DNA from: an uncultured Erysipelotrichaceae bacterium | Lineage (GTDB): Bacteria > Bacillota_I > Bacilli_A > Erysipelotrichales > Coprobacillaceae | NCBI GenBank assembly: GCA_900538465.1 | Contig: UPXV01000011.1 | Span: forward strand, 1-64,000 | Length of the DNA stretch: 64,000 bases | Reading direction: 5' to 3' | Shown here: piece by piece, positions 23,801 to 31,525 of the stretch | How the letters are laid out: each line of letters begins with the position of its first letter | Position numbering within the stretch: position 1 is the stretch's first letter | The notes under the pieces: model-generated | Seen by the model: only the letters and a program-made list of their open reading frames with translations | Databases searched by the model: none | What the model was told of the DNA's origin: nothing | Program-made: the position numbers and the translations under genes

Positions 23801-25276
23801 ATGAGTTTTATACAAGTTAAAAATTTAAGTTTTGAATATCCAGGAAGTTATGAAAATATATTTAAAGATATATCATTTGTTTTTGATACTCATTTTAAAA
23901 CAGCGTTAATAGGACGCAATGGGAGAGGGAAAACAACACTTTTAAGGTTGTTTATGCATCAATATGAGTATCAAGGGGAAATCAACATTCAAGAAGAATG
24001 TCAATATTTTCCTTACCATGTTCAAAATGATCAATTTTATACAATTGATGTATGTTTTGAAATTGAACCACAGTTATTAAAGTGGCAATTAGAAAAAGAA
24101 TTACGTCTGTTGGATGTTGATCCTCAAGATGTTTTTTATCGTTCTTTTTGCACGCTTTCAAAAGGGGAACAAACCAAGGTATTGTTAGCAGTTTTATTTT
24201 TAAAGCCACATAGTTATTTATTGATAGATGAACCAACCAATCATTTGGACCAGCAATCACGTCAAATTGTTGCTCAATATTTAAAAAAACAAAAAGGTTT
24301 TTTGTTGGTAAGTCATGATCGCTTTTTTATTGATGCGTGTTGTGATCATGTGATTGCAATAAATCCAACATCCATAGATGTTGTGAGTGGAAACTTTTCT
24401 TCATGGTATGATAATAAAGAAAAGAAGGATGCTTTAGAACTGAAACAAAACGAAAAGTTAAAAAAAGATATTGTGAAATTAGAAAATTCAAGAAGACAGA
24501 AAGCACAGTGGTCTGACCAAGTAGAAAAGTCTAAGATAGGAGCTGCTGATAAGGGCCATGTAGGGCATATGGCAGCGAAAATGATGAAGAGGTCTAAGAG
24601 TATCGAAAAGCGTAAAAACAAAAGCATTGAGCAAAAAATGGGGCTTTTAAAGGATATAGAAGAATATGATGATTTAAAACTATCCCCTTTGTCTTATTTT
24701 CAATCTCCTTTTCTACGTTTTTCACACTTTTCTTTAGGCTATCAAAATAAGCTTTTATTTCATGATTTATCTTTATCTATAGAATCTCATGATCGTATTT
24801 TATTAAAAGGAAAAAATGGCTGTGGAAAGTCAAGTTTGATTGCTTTTATTATGGGAGCAAATATTGATTATCAGGGAGATTTTTCAATAGGGAGTCGTTT
24901 AAAGATTTCCTATGTTCCTCAAGATTGTTCCTATCTCAAAGGAAGTCTTGATGATTATATCAAAGAATACCAAGTAGATGAAACATTGGTAAAGACAATT
25001 TTAAGAAAATTAGGCTTTTCACGTATTCAATTTGAAAAAACATTGAACCAATATAGTGAAGGACAAAAGAAGAAAGTCATGTTGGCTATCTCACTTGCTA
25101 CTTCTGCTCATCTTTATATTTGGGATGAACCTTTAAACTATATTGATATCTTTAGTCGTATGCAGTTAGAAAAGTTAATTTTAAAATATCAGCCAACACT
25201 CTTATTTGTTGAACATGATGGATATTTTCAACAAACAATCGCAACAAAAGTGATTGATTTTGATGAACTTATTTGA
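23801..25276 (+). CDS. Lsa-type ABC-F ribosomal protection protein
   Basis: Soluble twin-ATPase of the antibiotic-resistance ABC-F group, which removes lincosamides, streptogramin A or pleuromutilins from the ribosome; 491 aa. Domain 1 has GRNGRGKTT, LSKGEQTKV and LLIDEPTNHLD. A long charged linker (about residues 195-290) follows, then domain 2 with GKNGCGKSS, YSEGQKKKV and the Lsa-like WDEPLNYID. There are no membrane segments. ATG 23801 (AAGGAGGG upstream) is chosen; the frame opens further upstream but runs through the attenuator. Exact drug spectrum is not determined. Confidence 0.9.
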   Translation: MSFIQVKNLSFEYPGSYENIFKDISFVFDTHFKTALIGRNGRGKTTLLRLFMHQYEYQGEINIQEECQYFPYHVQNDQFYTIDVCFEIEPQLLKWQLEKELRLLDVDPQDVFYRSFCTLSKGEQTKVLLAVLFLKPHSYLLIDEPTNHLDQQSRQIVAQYLKKQKGFLLVSHDRFFIDACCDHVIAINPTSIDVVSGNFSSWYDNKEKKDALELKQNEKLKKDIVKLENSRRQKAQWSDQVEKSKIGAADKGHVGHMAAKMMKRSKSIEKRKNKSIEQKMGLLKDIEEYDDLKLSPLSYFQSPFLRFSHFSLGYQNKLLFHDLSLSIESHDRILLKGKNGCGKSSLIAFIMGANIDYQGDFSIGSRLKISYVPQDCSYLKGSLDDYIKEYQVDETLVKTILRKLGFSRIQFEKTLNQYSEGQKKKVMLAISLATSAHLYIWDEPLNYIDIFSRMQLEKLILKYQPTLLFVEHDGYFQQTIATKVIDFDELI

Positions 25277-25329
25277 CAAAAGAAACCTGAAACTATACAA
25301 TAAAGTCATAAAGATAAAGGGGTAGATGT

Positions 25330-25836
25330 ATGAAGAACTTGGTTGTAACAGATAAAGATATTTCAACACAATTATTCAAAAATTCAGTGATTGTGAATTT
25401 AAATAACATTCATTATTCTTCTTGTACAGGAGGGTTGGAATGTCTTAAATGTGAGGGCGCTTGTTATTTTAGAGATGATATGAGTATTATTTCAAAATGG
25501 ATGAATGATTGTCAGTTGATTGTTTATATTACAAGAATTAAATATGGTTGTTTTGATGTCCCTTTTAAAAAGATGTTAGAACGTCTTGTTGTCAATTTGG
25601 AGCCTTATTATTCAATGGTTGATGGAGAAACATGCCATTTGGGAATTAGTCAATTACGTAAAAAATTATTGGTTATTGGTTATGGAGATGCAACTGATGA
25701 AGAAAAACAGATGTTTAAAGATCTTCTTGATGAATCGACTTTAGGTTTTTGTTATTCTTCTGTAGATGCTTATTTTTGTGAAGAATATGAATTAGAAGAT
25801 ACGCTTCATGCATTTGGAGGTGTTGATCATGGCTAA
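25330..25836 (+). CDS. NADPH-dependent FMN reductase-like flavoprotein
   Basis: Flavodoxin-like protein, 168 aa. The cysteine-rich loop CTGGLECLKCEGACYFRDDM (residues about 34-53) resembles the iron-sulfur flavoprotein / NADPH-dependent FMN reductase family. YITRIKYGCFDVPFKKMLER then matches the FMN-loop region. The usual N-terminal phosphate-loop strand is poorly conserved. It overlaps the next gene by 8 nt; the two read as a co-translated pair. A role in redox stress or electron transfer is inferred. Confidence 0.7.
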   Translation: MKNLVVTDKDISTQLFKNSVIVNLNNIHYSSCTGGLECLKCEGACYFRDDMSIISKWMNDCQLIVYITRIKYGCFDVPFKKMLERLVVNLEPYYSMVDGETCHLGISQLRKKLLVIGYGDATDEEKQMFKDLLDESTLGFCYSSVDAYFCEEYELEDTLHAFGGVDHG

Positions 25837-26416
25837 AATATTGTTGTTGAGTTCAGGATTAAAACATGCACAGGATTTGGTAGAACCATTTTTAAAACGC
25901 TTAGAAGTTTATTTATCATCGCAAAGTGATTGTGTTGATGTTAGAAATACGACGACATTTGATGCACGTACATTTTTTGAATATGATCAAGTTGTTTTTA
26001 TCTTTTCAACAGCTTTAGATTCTATTCCATCCTCAACATTAGAAATTTTTCAACAGTTGGAAAATCAACCTAAGAATCACACAGAAGTTTATGCTTTGAT
26101 TGCTTGTGATGAATATGAAGCAGAAAAATGTAACCTTTCTGAAAAAATTATTGAAAAATGGTGTCAAAGAGAAAATCTTCCTTTTCAAGGTTCTTTAAAG
26201 ATTGGTTCGTTTCTCTTTATTATGAAAAGTGCATCTAAGTTTGTTGTCTCTAATTATATAAAAAGCTTTGCAGGTGCCATTTTAAAACATGAACATGTTT
26301 CCTTAAAAGTAAGCATGTTAACAGATAAGATTTTTATGAAAATGGCCAATAAATATTGGAATAAAGAAATCAAAAAGAAACATAAAGAAAAAATGAAGGA
26401 TGTCAGTTCAAAATAA
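25829..26416 (+). CDS. Flavodoxin-fold-like protein, unknown
   Basis: A 195-residue protein translated from within the end of the flavoprotein gene (8-nt overlap, GGAGG 8 nt before ATG 25829). Secondary structure looks like an alternating alpha/beta flavodoxin fold (ILLLSSG, DQVVFIFSTALDSIPSSTLEIF, EVYALIACDEY), with a basic C-terminal tail (KEIKKKHKEK). Cofactor residues are not clear. Probably a partner of the upstream flavoprotein; no specific function can be assigned. Confidence 0.65.
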   Translation: MAKILLLSSGLKHAQDLVEPFLKRLEVYLSSQSDCVDVRNTTTFDARTFFEYDQVVFIFSTALDSIPSSTLEIFQQLENQPKNHTEVYALIACDEYEAEKCNLSEKIIEKWCQRENLPFQGSLKIGSFLFIMKSASKFVVSNYIKSFAGAILKHEHVSLKVSMLTDKIFMKMANKYWNKEIKKKHKEKMKDVSSK

Positions 26417-26433
26417 TGAACAGACATCCCTTT

Positions 26434-26904
26434 TTAAATAGAATTAACAATTTTTCTAATATAATCAACAGGCAATTGAAGACGTGATGCAGCTTCTTCA
26501 TAAGACAACCCCTGACTGACTAATCTTTTGACAATCTTTCTTAAACATTCAGCAACTTCAATCACATGACCATCAGGGTCATAAAAACGGACAATTCTTT
26601 GTCCCCAGGCACCTTCTTTCAAGGGGTGAATTAAAGGCACATTGTTTTCTTTTAAAGTTATCATAAAATCATCAATATCTTCAACTTCAAAAGATAAAAC
26701 ACTGGCATGGTTTAAAAAGACAATATCTTCTTCACTTTTATGAATCATATCTTTCCATGTTTCGTCAGTTTGTAAAGCAAGACCTGATGTTAAAGTGGCA
26801 TAGCCATGAAATTCAAACAATACTTTAAAGCCCATCACATGTCGATAGAAGCTTTTTGAACGACTCATATCTTTTACAATTAAGATGGTATTCTTATATT
26901 TCAT
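26434..26904 (-). CDS. VOC-family (glyoxalase-like) protein
   Basis: Metal-dependent vicinal-oxygen-chelate protein, 156 aa. The glyoxalase-like fold covers residues about 1-120 (SKSFYRHVMGFKVLFEF, then VRFYDPDGHVIEVAE with the likely metal Glu). A C-terminal ~35-residue tail looks like a small helix-turn-helix (GLSYEEAASRLQLPVDYIRKIV), an unusual appendix. Resistance or detoxification roles occur in the family; none is established here. Start 26904 gives a 6-nt spacing from GAAGG; ATG 26910 is too close. Confidence 0.8.
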   Translation of the reverse strand: MKYKNTILIVKDMSRSKSFYRHVMGFKVLFEFHGYATLTSGLALQTDETWKDMIHKSEEDIVFLNHASVLSFEVEDIDDFMITLKENNVPLIHPLKEGAWGQRIVRFYDPDGHVIEVAECLRKIVKRLVSQGLSYEEAASRLQLPVDYIRKIVNSI

Positions 26905-26932
26905 ATGCATCCTTCTTTCTGGTTTTATTCTA

Positions 26933-26961
26933 TCATATTTTGGTAGTGAAAAACATATTTA
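26933..26961 (+). promoter_or_regulatory. Possible sigma-E promoter of spoIVA
   Basis: TCATATT (26933-26939) and CATATTTA (26954-26961) with a 14-nt spacer resemble the sporulation sigma-E consensus. spoIVA is sigma-E dependent in Bacillus. Match is partial, so this is tentative. Confidence 0.4.
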
Positions 26962-27052
26962 AATAATACAGACCAATAAAATATGAATACATGGGCAAAT
27001 GGTCTAATTTTCAAAAAAAATCATATATTGATGTGTAAGAAGGAGGAAGTAT

Positions 27053-28531
27053 ATGCAAACGATAGATATACTTAAAGACATAGGAAAAAGATGTGATGGA
27101 GACATTTATTTAGGTGTTGTAGGTCCTGTGAGGGTAGGGAAATCATCTTTTATTAAACGTTTTATGGAAAAGGCAGTTATTCCTTATATTGATGATCCTG
27201 ATGCAAAAATTCGTGCAACTGATGAATTACCCCAATCAGGCGAAGGCAAAATGATTATGACAGTGGAACCTAAATTTGTTCCTAATCAAGCAGCACGTAT
27301 TTATGTTGAGGATAATCTAGGTGTTAATATTCGTCTTGTCGATTGTGTTGGTTATGTTATTGATAGTGCCAAAGGATATCAAGATGAACAGGGAATTCGT
27401 TATGTGAAAACACCTTGGTATTTAGAGGCAATTCCTTTTGATGAAGCAGCCAAGATTGGCACTCAAAAAGTGATTCAAGATCATTCTACAATTGGAATTG
27501 TCATGACGTGTGATGGGTCTATTTGTGAAATCCCTGCACAAGATTATGTTCAAGCTACTGATGATGTCATTCAAGAATTAAAAGAAATTGGGAAACCATT
27601 TGTTATTGTTGTGAATTCTAAAGACCCTAGAAGTATTCAATGCAGCCAGTTGGTTGATGAATTATCACAAAAACATGATGTCCCTGTCATGGCTTTAAAA
27701 GTCAATGAAATGAGTGAAGATGATATTTCTCACTTACTAAAAGAAGCTCTTTATGAATTTCCTATCAATGAAGTCAAAATTGAAGTTCCAAGATGGATTG
27801 CTTTAATGGATTCCTCTCATTGGTTGAAGCAAACTTTAGATGAAGCTTTAGAACAATCTTTACAAGAAATTCGTCGTTTTAGAGATGTTGAAAAGATTGC
27901 CAATTGTATGAGTGAATTTGATTTTATAAAAAAAGCTTATTTGTCTTCTATTGATACATCATCTTCATCAGCGAGTTTAAGAATCAAAGAAAGAAAAGGT
28001 TTATATAATGAAATCTTAAATGAAATCTTAGGACAAGATAAATTTGATTCAGCCATGTTTTTAAAACAAATCCAAGAATTGATGCAGATGAGTCAAGAAT
28101 ATCTTGCTTATCAAAGCGCAATTAAAATGGTAAAACAAACAGGTTATGGTTATGCTTTACCATTAATGAATGATATTGAATTAAGTGATCCTGAAGTGAT
28201 TAAACAAGGACCACGTTATGGAATGAAGTTGGTTTCAACTGCTTCTACGATTCATATGATTAAAGTTGATATCGAATCAACCTTTGAACCTATTATTGGT
28301 TCAAAAGAACAAGCAGAAGCCTTTATTCAATATTTACAAAGCCATGGAGAAAACAATAAAGAAGCTATTTTTGATTGTGATGTTTTTGGTCGAAAATTAG
28401 GTGATTTAATCAATGAAGGTATGCGTGTGAAATTAGCTTCAATGAATGAAACCGCTTGTATTCGTGTGCATGATATTTTAAGTAAAATCGTCAATAAAGG
28501 GAAGACAAATGTGATTGCGATAGTTTTATAA
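27053..28531 (+). CDS. spoIVA: Stage IV sporulation protein A (coat ATPase)
   Basis: ATPase that polymerises on the forespore surface as the basement layer of the spore coat; 492 aa, the usual family length. Walker A GPVRVGKSS is at residues 24-32 and the characteristic sequence DELPQSGEGKMIMTVEPKF near 61-79. VDCVGYVIDSAKGYQDE and the C-terminal coat-anchoring region follow. The start has AGAAGGAGG upstream. Its place next to hup mirrors Bacillus. Confidence 0.97.
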   Translation: MQTIDILKDIGKRCDGDIYLGVVGPVRVGKSSFIKRFMEKAVIPYIDDPDAKIRATDELPQSGEGKMIMTVEPKFVPNQAARIYVEDNLGVNIRLVDCVGYVIDSAKGYQDEQGIRYVKTPWYLEAIPFDEAAKIGTQKVIQDHSTIGIVMTCDGSICEIPAQDYVQATDDVIQELKEIGKPFVIVVNSKDPRSIQCSQLVDELSQKHDVPVMALKVNEMSEDDISHLLKEALYEFPINEVKIEVPRWIALMDSSHWLKQTLDEALEQSLQEIRRFRDVEKIANCMSEFDFIKKAYLSSIDTSSSSASLRIKERKGLYNEILNEILGQDKFDSAMFLKQIQELMQMSQEYLAYQSAIKMVKQTGYGYALPLMNDIELSDPEVIKQGPRYGMKLVSTASTIHMIKVDIESTFEPIIGSKEQAEAFIQYLQSHGENNKEAIFDCDVFGRKLGDLINEGMRVKLASMNETACIRVHDILSKIVNKGKTNVIAIVL

Positions 28532-28539
28532 ATTTAGTG

Positions 28540-28568
28540 TTGCTTTGCTGAATTTGAAATGTTATACT
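28540..28568 (+). promoter_or_regulatory. Sigma-A promoter of the HU gene
   Basis: TTGCTT (28540-28545) and TATACT (28563-28568) with a 17-nt spacer, upstream of the HU ribosome site. Confidence 0.75.
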
Positions 28569-28600
28569 ACTACTTAGATTTAAGTAGGAGGCAATGCAAA

Positions 28601-28873
28601 ATGAATAAAAAAGAACTTGTTGATATCGTTTCACTCAAAAAAGATTTAACAAAAAAAGATGCTGAAGCGTTAGTAGATACAGTTTTTGATACAATGATTG
28701 AAAGTATTTTAAATGGAGAAAAAGTTTTGATTTCAGGATTTGGAACTTTCAAAGTGAATAATCGTAAAGAACGTAAAGGTGTTAGTCCAAAAACAAAAGA
28801 AATGATGATTATTCCTGCAAGTAAAACTGTTTCATTTAAACCAAGCAATAGATTAAAAGATGCAATGAATTAA
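28601..28873 (+). CDS. hup: DNA-binding protein HU
   Basis: Histone-like nucleoid protein, 90 aa. Typical start MNKKELVDIV, the core ISGFGTFKVNNRKERKGVSP with the basic DNA-wrapping arm, and the end SFKPSNRLKDAMN. ATG 28601 is chosen because AGGAGG lies 9 nt upstream and the protein then matches family length; the open frame extends upstream through the promoter. Own promoter and terminator; spoIVA-hup order as in Bacillus. Confidence 0.96.
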   Translation: MNKKELVDIVSLKKDLTKKDAEALVDTVFDTMIESILNGEKVLISGFGTFKVNNRKERKGVSPKTKEMMIIPASKTVSFKPSNRLKDAMN

Positions 28874-28884
28874 TTGCATCTTTT
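28859..28884 (+). terminator. Terminator after hup
   Basis: 8-bp perfect stem (28859-28866 with 28873-28880), then TTTTCTTT. It spans the stop codon. Confidence 0.75.
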
Positions 28885-28935
28885 CTTTATATTAAGTTCA
28901 TAATTGTTGTATAATATAAAGGTGAGGTGATGAAG

Positions 28936-29649
28936 ATGCCATTTTTTTATGGTTTTTATGGAAATAGTTATTATATGATTGGAACTGTTTTGGTCTTACT
29001 GGCTGCTGTTTTGGCATTGTGGGCACAAATGAAGGTTCAATCAACATATTCACGTTATAAGAAAATTCCTAATAGTCGTGGAATGAGTGGAGCACAAATA
29101 GCAAGAGAAATTTTAGATAGTGAAGGTTTGCAAGATATTCAAATTTATGAAGTGAAAGGGAACTTGAGTGATCATTATAATCCTGGTAAAAAAACAATCA
29201 ATTTATCAAGTGATATTTATAATGGAACATCTATAGCGTCTTTGGCTGTTGCCGCTCATGAATGTGGACATGCGATTCAATATAAAGATAAGTATGTACC
29301 TATTTCTCTTAGAAATGCGATTTTACCAATTGCAAATGTGGGACAATATCTTGGTTGGATTGCTATTATTTTAGGTTTGGCATTAAGACATACAAATATT
29401 GCCTGGTTTGGTTTTGCAGCAATGTGTGGAATCCTGGCTTTTCAATTAGTAACGCTTCCTGTTGAATTTAATGCGTCTAGTCGTGCTTTAAGCATTTTAA
29501 GAACACGATATTTAAATGAAGGTGAATATGCGGGTGCAAGAAGTATGCTTTCTGCAGCGGCGATGACTTATGTGGCAGCGATGATTTCTACATTGATGAG
29601 TATGTTAAGAATTTTCTTGATGATTTTAGGGAATTCAAGAAATGATTAA
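28936..29649 (+). CDS. Membrane zinc metallopeptidase (YugP type)
   Basis: Membrane-embedded neutral zinc peptidase of the Zn_peptidase_2 family, 237 aa. An N-terminal helix at about 15-35, the zinc motif AAHECGHAIQY near 110-120 (HExxH-like), two more helices around 140-180 and a C-terminal hydrophobic segment. The distal part PVEFNASSRALSIL is typical of the family. Physiological substrate unknown. ATG 28936 is preferred, 8 nt from GAGG; GTG 28927 and ATG 28930 are too close to the ribosome site. Confidence 0.88.
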   Translation: MPFFYGFYGNSYYMIGTVLVLLAAVLALWAQMKVQSTYSRYKKIPNSRGMSGAQIAREILDSEGLQDIQIYEVKGNLSDHYNPGKKTINLSSDIYNGTSIASLAVAAHECGHAIQYKDKYVPISLRNAILPIANVGQYLGWIAIILGLALRHTNIAWFGFAAMCGILAFQLVTLPVEFNASSRALSILRTRYLNEGEYAGARSMLSAAAMTYVAAMISTLMSMLRIFLMILGNSRND

Positions 29650-29667
29650 GACCGAAAGGTCTTTTCA
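29648..29667 (+). terminator. Weak terminator
   Basis: 6-bp stem AAGACC/GGTCTT (29648-29653 with 29658-29663) with a GAAA tetraloop, followed by TT and a broken T-run. Confidence 0.6.
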
Positions 29668-29675
29668 TTTTGACT

Positions 29676-29703
29676 TTGATTTTTAATTGTTTTGTTATAT
29701 AAT
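29676..29703 (+). promoter_or_regulatory. Sigma-A promoter of the tseB-dnaD-nth operon
   Basis: TTGATT (29676-29681) and TATAAT (29698-29703) with a 16-nt spacer. Confidence 0.7.
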
Positions 29704-29725
29704 AGAAACACTGGAGGTGCACAGA

Positions 29726-30211
29726 ATGAAGAAACATTTATTTCGTATATTGGTTATTTTGTTGATAGTTGTTTTGGCAGTTGTTTCTTTTTATATGTTA
29801 TATGTTCATGTACCTTATTATAATTATCATCATGGTTTAGATGAAATCAGAAATGAAATCTGTGAAAAGAATCATTATCAATATGATGGCTATTTTTATG
29901 AATATCATGGAAAAGATGTTTATTATATAATGAAAGTTAAAGTGAATGGTATTGAAAATTATGTTGCCTATGATCAAAACCAAGAATTGGTATCGTATTA
30001 TCAAGGTGATGTTGCTGATGAAAAACAAGTGATTCAATCTATTGAGGAAAAATATAAAGCTGATAATGTTAAAATTGATGATTTAGAAGTGGCATATGAG
30101 AATAATAAGTTTGTTTATTATGCCAAATTTCAAACGCATGAAACAGTTCTTTATGTTTATTATAATTTAAATGATGGAGAATTTATGAAGGCTGTGAAGC
30201 TTGGGGAGTAG
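29726..30211 (+). CDS. TseB/YpmB-like cell-wall elongation protein
   Basis: Membrane-anchored extracellular protein of 161 aa. One N-terminal membrane helix (about residues 5-27) is followed by a cystatin-like (PepSY/DUF5590) repeat region (EYHGKDVYYIMKVKVNGIENYVAYDQN). This fits TseB/YpmB, which regulates PBP activity in elongation in Bacillus. Position directly before dnaD-nth matches the Bacillus ypm-dnaD-nth neighbourhood. ATG 29726 is chosen (GGAGGTG upstream). Confidence 0.78.
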   Translation: MKKHLFRILVILLIVVLAVVSFYMLYVHVPYYNYHHGLDEIRNEICEKNHYQYDGYFYEYHGKDVYYIMKVKVNGIENYVAYDQNQELVSYYQGDVADEKQVIQSIEEKYKADNVKIDDLEVAYENNKFVYYAKFQTHETVLYVYYNLNDGEFMKAVKLGE

Positions 30212-30215
30212 TTGT

Positions 30216-30812
30216 ATGGATGAATTATTGGCTTATCAATGTGTAGATTTTAGAAAATTATTGATTATGAAAGCAAAATCTTTGCATTTAAATGATCAAG
30301 AGTGTTATGTTCTTTTATTAATTATGACAATGGATGAAATAGGAATGAAACCTATTACGCCTTCGCAAATGCGAAAGCTTTGTTCATTGCCTTTGGCGAA
30401 AATTGATGAAACATTGATTTCTTTGGTTGATAAACATTTGATTGATAGAAAGAGTGGAACATTGGATTTGTTGCCAATTCAAAAGATTTTGTTGAATCAA
30501 GAAATGAAAGAAACAAGGAAAGATATGGATTTGGTTTCTGTTTTTGAGAATGCTTTTGGAAGAAGTCTGAATCAAATGGAATTAGAAATTATTAAGAGTT
30601 TTAAAGTTTCTGGTTATGATGATAAGATGATATTAGATGCTTTAAATGAATCGGTGAAATCAGGAGTTATTAATTTTCGTTATATTGAAAAGATTTTGGA
30701 TAATTGGGCGAAGTATGGTGTCAAAAGACGTTATGCGAGTTCAATGCCAACCCCAACACAAGATGTTGAAGAAAATATAAAGGATTATAAATGGTGGGAA
30801 GACAATGAATAA
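30216..30812 (+). CDS. dnaD: DnaD-family replication initiation protein
   Basis: Helps load the replicative helicase at the origin and at restarted forks; 198 aa. An N-terminal winged-helix domain (about 1-90, TPSQMRKLCSLPLAKIDETLISL) is followed by the DnaD/DnaB C-terminal domain (about 110-175, FENAFGRSLNQMELEII, then NFRYIEKILDNWAKYGVK). ATG 30216 is chosen, behind GGGGAG. It overlaps nth by 8 nt, as expected for the conserved dnaD-nth pair. Confidence 0.9.
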   Translation: MDELLAYQCVDFRKLLIMKAKSLHLNDQECYVLLLIMTMDEIGMKPITPSQMRKLCSLPLAKIDETLISLVDKHLIDRKSGTLDLLPIQKILLNQEMKETRKDMDLVSVFENAFGRSLNQMELEIIKSFKVSGYDDKMILDALNESVKSGVINFRYIEKILDNWAKYGVKRRYASSMPTPTQDVEENIKDYKWWEDNE

Positions 30813-31452
30813 AGAAAAAGTAAATCGTATTTTAGCAGAATTTGATCGTATGTTTCCTGATGCCAAATGTGAGCTCGTTCATGAAAATGAATTACAATTA
30901 TTGATTGCTGTTATGTTATCGGCACAAACAACAGATGCTAGTGTCAATAAATTAACTCGCTCATTATTTCAAAAGTACCAAACTGTGGAAGATTATGCCA
31001 ATGCACCTTTGAGGCAATTAGAACAAGATTTGCGTACAATTGGTTTGTATCGAAATAAAGCCAAAAATGTAAAAGCCATGGCACAAAAGTTAATTGAAGA
31101 TTTTGATGGTGTTGTTCCTTGTAATCATGAAGCATTGCAAACATTACCAGGAGTTGGGCGTAAAACGGCCAATGTGGTCATTTCAGAAGGTTTTCAAGTT
31201 CCGGCTATTGCAGTTGATACACATGTAGAACGTATCTCAAAACGCCTGGGATTTGCTTTAAAAAAGGATTCTGTTTTAACAGTTGAAAAGAAATTACAAA
31301 AAGCTGTTCCTAAAGACAGATGGATTAAAACGCATCATCAAATGATTTTCTTTGGAAGATATCATTGTAAATCAATGAATCCTGATTGTAAAAACTGTCG
31401 TTTGATTGATATTTGCAAAGAACCCAAAAGAAAAAAATATTTAGAGTCATAG
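30805..31452 (+). CDS. nth: Endonuclease III
   Basis: DNA glycosylase/AP lyase for oxidised pyrimidines, 215 aa. Helix-hairpin-helix LPGVGRKTANVV near residue 112, with the catalytic Lys in GRKTA, and catalytic Asp in AVDTHVERIS near 137. The [4Fe-4S] cluster motif C-x6-C-x2-C-x5-C is at the C-terminus (CKSMNPDCKNCRLIDIC). All key residues are present. Ends in a terminator. Confidence 0.97.
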   Translation: MNKEKVNRILAEFDRMFPDAKCELVHENELQLLIAVMLSAQTTDASVNKLTRSLFQKYQTVEDYANAPLRQLEQDLRTIGLYRNKAKNVKAMAQKLIEDFDGVVPCNHEALQTLPGVGRKTANVVISEGFQVPAIAVDTHVERISKRLGFALKKDSVLTVEKKLQKAVPKDRWIKTHHQMIFFGRYHCKSMNPDCKNCRLIDICKEPKRKKYLES

Positions 31453-31474
31453 ACTTTGTTTCTATGACTTTTTT
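31445..31474 (+). terminator. Terminator after nth
   Basis: 9-bp perfect stem (31445-31453 with 31461-31469), loop of 7, followed by a T-run. It spans the stop codon. Confidence 0.85.
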
Positions 31475-31486
31475 TGTAAAAGAAAA

Positions 31487-31525
31487 AGCTGAAATAAAAC
31501 GTATTGTTTTATTCAGCTTCTTTTT
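31487..31525 (-). terminator. Terminator after ponA
   Basis: 14-bp stem with one or two imperfections (31487-31500 with 31506-31519). On the minus strand it is followed by TTTTTCTTTT; it is T-rich on the plus side too. Confidence 0.8.
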
